Assembly: GCA_900546265.1 (NCBI GenBank)
Contig: URCA01000054.1
Span: 1-17,232 of the forward strand
Direction of reading: 5' to 3'
DNA from: an uncultured Oscillospiraceae bacterium
GTDB lineage: Bacteria > Bacillota > Clostridia > Oscillospirales > Acutalibacteraceae
Length of the DNA stretch: 17,232 nt
Shown here: piece by piece, positions 13,611 through 17,232 of the stretch
Layout of the letters: every line of letters begins with the position of its first letter
How positions within the stretch are numbered: position 1 is the first letter of the stretch
Translations under genes and position numbers: made by a program
Notes under the pieces: model-generated
Database searches by the model: none
Told to the model about the DNA's origin: nothing
What the model saw: only the letters and a program-made list of their open reading frames with translations

Positions 13611-14663
13611 TTATTTTCCGGTATACCGGGCCGGGACGCGCCCGCCGTTCACCAGAGCCACGGCGACGAGAATCTCCTCCCGCCGGGATTCTGCCTCCTC
13701 CGGCGGCAGGGTCAGCACAATGTCGTCCAAATCATAGGGGCCGTTGCGGAACCGGCCGATCACCGCCCCCTGGAACGCCCCATCGATCAGCAGGTAAAAA
13801 AGAGGCTCCTGCCCGTCCTTCTTGAAGGCCGACGTCAAAACAGCCTCGAAGGACTTGACCAGAAAATCGTTGCGGTGCAGGGCGAAGACGCCGCGGGGCG
13901 GCACGTCCCCCGGCGCGGTCAGCAGAGAAACGTCCTCCGGCAGTAAAAGGGCGGGCGAGCCGTCCTGCCGGACGGCAGACAGCAGGCTTCCCCGCGCCGT
14001 CAGGGCGGACAGGGCGGCCCGGAGATCCCGCAGGGGCAGGCCGAAGAAGGACCGGGCCATGGTCTCATCCGCCGCCCCGTGGAGCCGCACGAAGCGGAGC
14101 AGCGCCCGCTCGATCGCGTCCTCCCTCTCCGGCCAGGCCAGGGAGGGAAACTCGGTTTCAAAGGGATACCAGGCCCTATCCCATTCGCTGTCGGCCTGAT
14201 CCTCGAAAACCAGAAACATTTCCTGGAGCCGGTGGAGCATGGGGGTGATGGCCTTGGCGGCCAGACCGGTGAACTCCCGCAGGGCGGCGACGGTCATGGG
14301 CCCCTCCCGCCGCAGCAGGTCGAGAAGCCGGGCGTCGTCGGGCCGCAGGGCGGCGTCCTTGCGGTATATCGCGCCGTACAGGGCTAAATCCGCCTCGTCC
14401 ACATAGGCGATGCCGCCCCCCTGGAACCGGCCCTTGACCAGTTCCCGCCGGGATCGCCTGTCGAAATTCCGGGCCGCGCCCCCGTCCGGGGCGAAGGCGG
14501 CGCGGAAGCTCAGCTCCGGCGGGGAGCCGGGGCAGCACCAGTAAGGGGTACGCACCGGGGACATGTCCCGGAAAAGTCGATCGTAATCCGCTTCGTTTGC
14601 CGGCGGACAGAACCGCTGCCGTTCAAGCCGCACGCGGCGCAGGGCGTTGTCGCATAAAACCAT
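13611..14663 (-). CDS. Winged-helix DNA-binding protein, AlkZ/YcaQ-like
   Basis: A 350-aa soluble protein resembling the Firmicute branch of winged-helix proteins related to AlkZ/YcaQ, some of which are DNA glycosylases for cross-linked or alkylated DNA. Recognisable stretches are ADYDRLFRDMSPVRTPYW (25-42), a PGSPPELSFRAAF segment, KGRFQGGGIAYVDEADLALY (about 77-96), the helix-turn-helix-like PMTVAALREFTGLAAKAITP, then HRLQEMFLVFEDQADSEWDR (about 143-162). I could not place a QxQ catalytic motif, so glycosylase activity is not shown; it could be a regulator. The ATG has AAAGGTGG 7 nt upstream. It is divergent from the diguanylate cyclase gene. Confidence 0.65.
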   Translation of the reverse strand: MVLCDNALRRVRLERQRFCPPANEADYDRLFRDMSPVRTPYWCCPGSPPELSFRAAFAPDGGAARNFDRRSRRELVKGRFQGGGIAYVDEADLALYGAIYRKDAALRPDDARLLDLLRREGPMTVAALREFTGLAAKAITPMLHRLQEMFLVFEDQADSEWDRAWYPFETEFPSLAWPEREDAIERALLRFVRLHGAADETMARSFFGLPLRDLRAALSALTARGSLLSAVRQDGSPALLLPEDVSLLTAPGDVPPRGVFALHRNDFLVKSFEAVLTSAFKKDGQEPLFYLLIDGAFQGAVIGRFRNGPYDLDDIVLTLPPEEAESRREEILVAVALVNGGRVPARYTGK

Positions 14664-14694
14664 GGTAAAACCACCTTTCCAACAGGGAGAATTC

Positions 14695-14739
14695 TGTCGA
14701 CAAAATGCTGTTGTCAGCGCTCCGGTTGTGTGTTAAACT
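14695..14739 (+). promoter_or_regulatory. Extended -10 promoter and operator-like repeat for the diguanylate cyclase gene
   Basis: TTGTCA (14711-14716, 5 of 6) and TAAACT (14734-14739, 4 of 6) are 17 bp apart with an extended TG at 14731-14732. An inverted repeat GACAA-N7-TTGTC (14699-14715) overlaps the -35, and an 8-bp palindrome TGTCGACA (14695-14702) lies beside it. Confidence 0.5.
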
Positions 14740-14763
14740 ATTGGCATACAGGCCAAGGATATT

Positions 14764-14795
14764 GGCGGCGGACAGGCTGGCCCTGCCGCCGTTTT
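14764..14795 (+). terminator. Attenuator-like hairpin in the diguanylate cyclase leader
   Basis: GGCGGC (14764-14769) pairs with GCCGCC (14785-14790), and AGG (14774-14776) with CCT (14782-14784), leaving a bulge. It is followed by GTTTT. It lies in the predicted leader about 50 bp before the start codon, so it could be an attenuator. Bulged structure and short T-run limit confidence. Confidence 0.35.
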
Positions 14796-14845
14796 CCATT
14801 GTAACATAAACCGACCAAAATGACTAGAAACATAGGAGGCGCGGT

Positions 14846-17191
14846 ATGACAGCGGTAGAAGAGGACGCTCTGCGGCTGATGGAACAGGTGCAGGGCAGCT
14901 TTTGGGAGCGGCAGGATTCTGCCCCTCTTCGCGCGGTCATGGCGGCGGAGGGGCGGTCCTGGCCGCTCCCCCCTTGTCCGGATCCGGCTGTCGCCCTAGC
15001 CGACGAGCAGTATGATACGACGCCGCTGTCCGAGGACGCGTGCTTGGTGCGGGGCACCTTTCGCACCGTGAGCCTGGACGCCGCCATGGCGGACACGCCC
15101 CGCCGCCTGACCGCCGTTTGCATCCGCCGGCCGGAGGGGCTGCAGATAACGCACCTCCATCTCTCTGAGGACGGGCCGGCGGCCTCCTGCCGGGAAGAGG
15201 CCGCCGGCGGCGAACGGATCCGCGGGAACAACGCGGCGCTGCGGGAGCTTATCCGACAGACCTCCCGCGCCCTGCGGGAACGCAACCGGGAGCTGGAGGC
15301 CCTGACCGAAAACATTCCGGGCGGGGTGCAGTGCTGCCGCAACGACGAGGAATTCACCATACTGAACATGAACAGCGGCCTGCCCGGCCTGTTCGGCTAT
15401 ACCCGGGCGGACATTGAAGAGCGGTTCGGCGGCAAATTCGCCCGCATGATCCACCCGGCGGATCTCCCCGGAGTTCAGACAATGATAGCCGAGCAGCTGT
15501 CCCGGGGGCCGGCGATCGATCTGGAATACCGGGTGGTGTGCCGGGACGGTTCTTTCCGCTGGGTGCTGGACAAGGGGCAGCTCCGCACGACGGAGGACGG
15601 GACCTCCCTGTTCTACTGCATCCTCATGGACATTACCGAGCAGAAAAGGGAACGGGAGGCGCTGCGCCTGAGCCTGGAGCGCCATCAGGTGATCCTGGAT
15701 CAAACCGCGGATATCATTTTCGAGTGGGATATTCATACCGACACGCTGGTTTGTTCCCCCAACTGGCAGAAAAAGTTCGGCTATATCCCCGTGGAGCAGG
15801 AGGTCAGCCGCCGGATTCCCTGCTCGGACAATATTCCAACGGAGGACATGCCGGCCTTCATCGACCTGCTGCACAGCGTGTCCCTTGGCGTACCCTACTG
15901 CGAGACGGAGTTCCGCATCCGCAACACGGCGGGAGACTTAACCTGGCAGCGGATCCGGGCCACCACCCAATTCGACGAAGAGGGGCGGCCCCTGCGGGCC
16001 GTCGGGGTCATCGTGGACATCGACGAGGAGAAAAAGCAGCGGCAGACGCTGCTGGAGCAGGCGCAGCGAGATCCGCACACCGGCCTGTACAACAAAACCT
16101 CGGCCAAATCCCGGGTCAAGGAATTGCTTCGGATGCCCGGCGGGGACGTCAGTCACGCCATGCTCATCATCGACGTGGATAATTTCAAAACCATCAACGA
16201 CCGCTACGGCCATCTCTGCGGGGACGCGGTGCTGGTCGCGTTTTCCGCCCGGCTCAAGGCGCTGTTCCGCACCGCCGATGTGGTGGCGCGCATCGGGGGG
16301 GATGAATTTCTGGTCTTTCTCCCCCATATCAGCGGGCGGGAGACGGCGGCGGGCAAGGCGGAGGAGATTCTGCAAATTTCCCGGGAGCTGTCCCTGGAGG
16401 TGCCACCGGATATGGCCCCCGCCTCCTGCGCGGGGGGCGGCGTTCCCGCGCTGTCCTGCAGTGTCGGGATCGCCATGTATCCCCAGGACGGCCAGGATTA
16501 TGCCGGGCTGTATCTCAATGCCGACCGGGCGCTCTACCTGGTCAAGAACAACGGAAAGAGCGGCTTTGCTTTCTATGAGCGGCAGCTCTGCTCCCCGGTG
16601 ACGCCCGGGGAGCAGACCGGCGCCGGCATACTGCCGGGCGCCGAGGACACGTACACCATGGGCCGTGCGCTCTACCCGTATATTTTCCGTCTGCTGTACC
16701 GCACGGCGGACGTGGAGACGGCGGTGGAACATATTCTGGAGGTGGTGGGCCGCACGTACGATGTCAGCCGGGTATACATTTTCGAAAACAGCCCGGACGA
16801 TCGCGCCTGCAGCAATACCTTCGAGTGGTGCGGCGAAGGGGTGCCGCCTCAAAAGAGCCGGCTGCAGAACCTGCCCTACTGGGACGACCTGCCGGATTAT
16901 CCTGCGCATTTTGATGAAAACGGCGTGTTCTGCTGCCGGGACACGGCGGCGCTTCCCCCGCCCTTGTGCGGATTTCTGGCTGGGCTGGGGGTGGTTTCCC
17001 TGCTGCAGTGCGCCGTGCGGGACGGGGGCCGGTTCAGAGGCTTCGTTGGCTTCGACGAATGCCGGGTCAGCCGCTATTGGACCCGGGAGCAAATCCATTC
17101 CCTCACCCTGGTGGCCAACATTCTCTCCACCTTCCTGCTCAAGCACCGTCTGGCCCAACGGCTGGAGGAGCTGTCCGAAAGCCGGCTGTGA
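14846..17191 (+). CDS. Cytosolic diguanylate cyclase with SnoaL-like, PAS-PAS, GGDEF and GAF-like regions
   Basis: Likely makes cyclic di-GMP from two GTP in response to a signal. The 781-aa protein has no membrane helix. Residues about 5-108 resemble a SnoaL-like/NTF2 sensor common ahead of clostridial GGDEF domains, though its usual WIGTG-like motif is not visible. RNRELEALTENIPGG (147-160) leads into PAS 1 (to about 265), PAS 2 covers about 280-395, and GGDEF about 405-580. The cyclase signature GGDEF (484-488) and D443 of IIDVDNFK are intact, and RTAD (475-478) is a proper I-site for product inhibition. Residues about 605-770 look like a GAF domain, an unusual C-terminal position. AGGAGG lies 6 nt before the ATG. 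The stop is complete, 17 bp from the adapter. Confidence 0.9.
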   Translation: MTAVEEDALRLMEQVQGSFWERQDSAPLRAVMAAEGRSWPLPPCPDPAVALADEQYDTTPLSEDACLVRGTFRTVSLDAAMADTPRRLTAVCIRRPEGLQITHLHLSEDGPAASCREEAAGGERIRGNNAALRELIRQTSRALRERNRELEALTENIPGGVQCCRNDEEFTILNMNSGLPGLFGYTRADIEERFGGKFARMIHPADLPGVQTMIAEQLSRGPAIDLEYRVVCRDGSFRWVLDKGQLRTTEDGTSLFYCILMDITEQKREREALRLSLERHQVILDQTADIIFEWDIHTDTLVCSPNWQKKFGYIPVEQEVSRRIPCSDNIPTEDMPAFIDLLHSVSLGVPYCETEFRIRNTAGDLTWQRIRATTQFDEEGRPLRAVGVIVDIDEEKKQRQTLLEQAQRDPHTGLYNKTSAKSRVKELLRMPGGDVSHAMLIIDVDNFKTINDRYGHLCGDAVLVAFSARLKALFRTADVVARIGGDEFLVFLPHISGRETAAGKAEEILQISRELSLEVPPDMAPASCAGGGVPALSCSVGIAMYPQDGQDYAGLYLNADRALYLVKNNGKSGFAFYERQLCSPVTPGEQTGAGILPGAEDTYTMGRALYPYIFRLLYRTADVETAVEHILEVVGRTYDVSRVYIFENSPDDRACSNTFEWCGEGVPPQKSRLQNLPYWDDLPDYPAHFDENGVFCCRDTAALPPPLCGFLAGLGVVSLLQCAVRDGGRFRGFVGFDECRVSRYWTREQIHSLTLVANILSTFLLKHRLAQRLEELSESRL

Positions 17192-17208
17192 GCCGAAAAA
17201 ACCGCCGG

Positions 17209-17232
17209 AGATCGGAAGAGCACACGTCTGAA
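17209..17232 (+). other. Illumina TruSeq adapter read-through at contig end
   Basis: The last 24 bases, starting AGATCGGAAGAGCACACGTC, match the TruSeq adapter. They are not genomic. Any ORF reading into them ends in the artefact EIGRAHV. Confidence 0.97.

Noticed and set aside
13513..13737. Small plus-strand ORF of 74 codons with AGGAGG just upstream
   Set aside because: Two thirds of it is antisense to the winged-helix gene, it lies after the pssA hairpin, and it has no recognisable feature; the AGGAGG is probably chance.
16665..17231. Plus-strand ORF ending in EIGRAHV
   Set aside because: It is out of frame with the cyclase gene and its end is translated adapter sequence.

Overview
The window looks like one complete short-read contig of about 17.2 kb from a high-GC member of the Clostridia. 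A bacterium near Oscillospiraceae is my best guess; this is inference, as there is no rRNA to test it. Support comes from the Firmicute gene order rnj-gdpP-rplI-dnaB, RNase J, a Group I IscS/IscU pair, compact sigma-A promoters and Shine-Dalgarno sites, and a clostridial SnoaL/PAS/GGDEF protein. The left edge is a 31-bp tandem repeat. The last 24 bases match the Illumina TruSeq adapter and are not biological.

Layout. (1) 1-92: tandem repeat and hairpin against the dnaB stop codon. (2) 89-5968, minus strand: rnj, gdpP, rplI and dnaB, covering RNA decay, c-di-AMP hydrolysis, ribosomal protein L9 and the replicative helicase. A perfect palindrome separates rnj from gdpP. (3) 5969-6290: a gene-free, hairpin-rich leader of about 310 nt upstream of rnj; its promoter overlaps the stop codon of the preceding gene. 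(4) 6291-8654, minus: a sugar-nucleotidyltransferase fused to a degenerate phosphomannomutase-like domain. (5) 8655-8810: a divergent promoter region. (6) 8811-9833, plus: an AT-richer PH-like/zinc-ribbon protein, then RNase HI. (7) 9981-11643, plus: iscS-iscU, followed by a nested inverted-repeat element of about 140 bp ending in a T-run. (8) 11933-13449, plus: psd-pssA, the phosphatidylserine/phosphatidylethanolamine pair, with a 4-bp overlap. (9) 13611-14663, minus: a winged-helix AlkZ/YcaQ-like protein. (10) 14846-17191, plus: a cytosolic diguanylate cyclase with SnoaL-like, PAS, PAS, GGDEF and GAF-like regions.

Most of this is core housekeeping DNA and I do not see a defence island, prophage, IS element or CRISPR array. 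The points most worth checking are the structured element after iscU, an apparent ATT start codon for psd together with loss of the usual self-cleavage aspartate, the pseudoenzyme-like mutase fusion, the long rnj leader, and the shared -10 region of the divergent promoters at 8694-8742.
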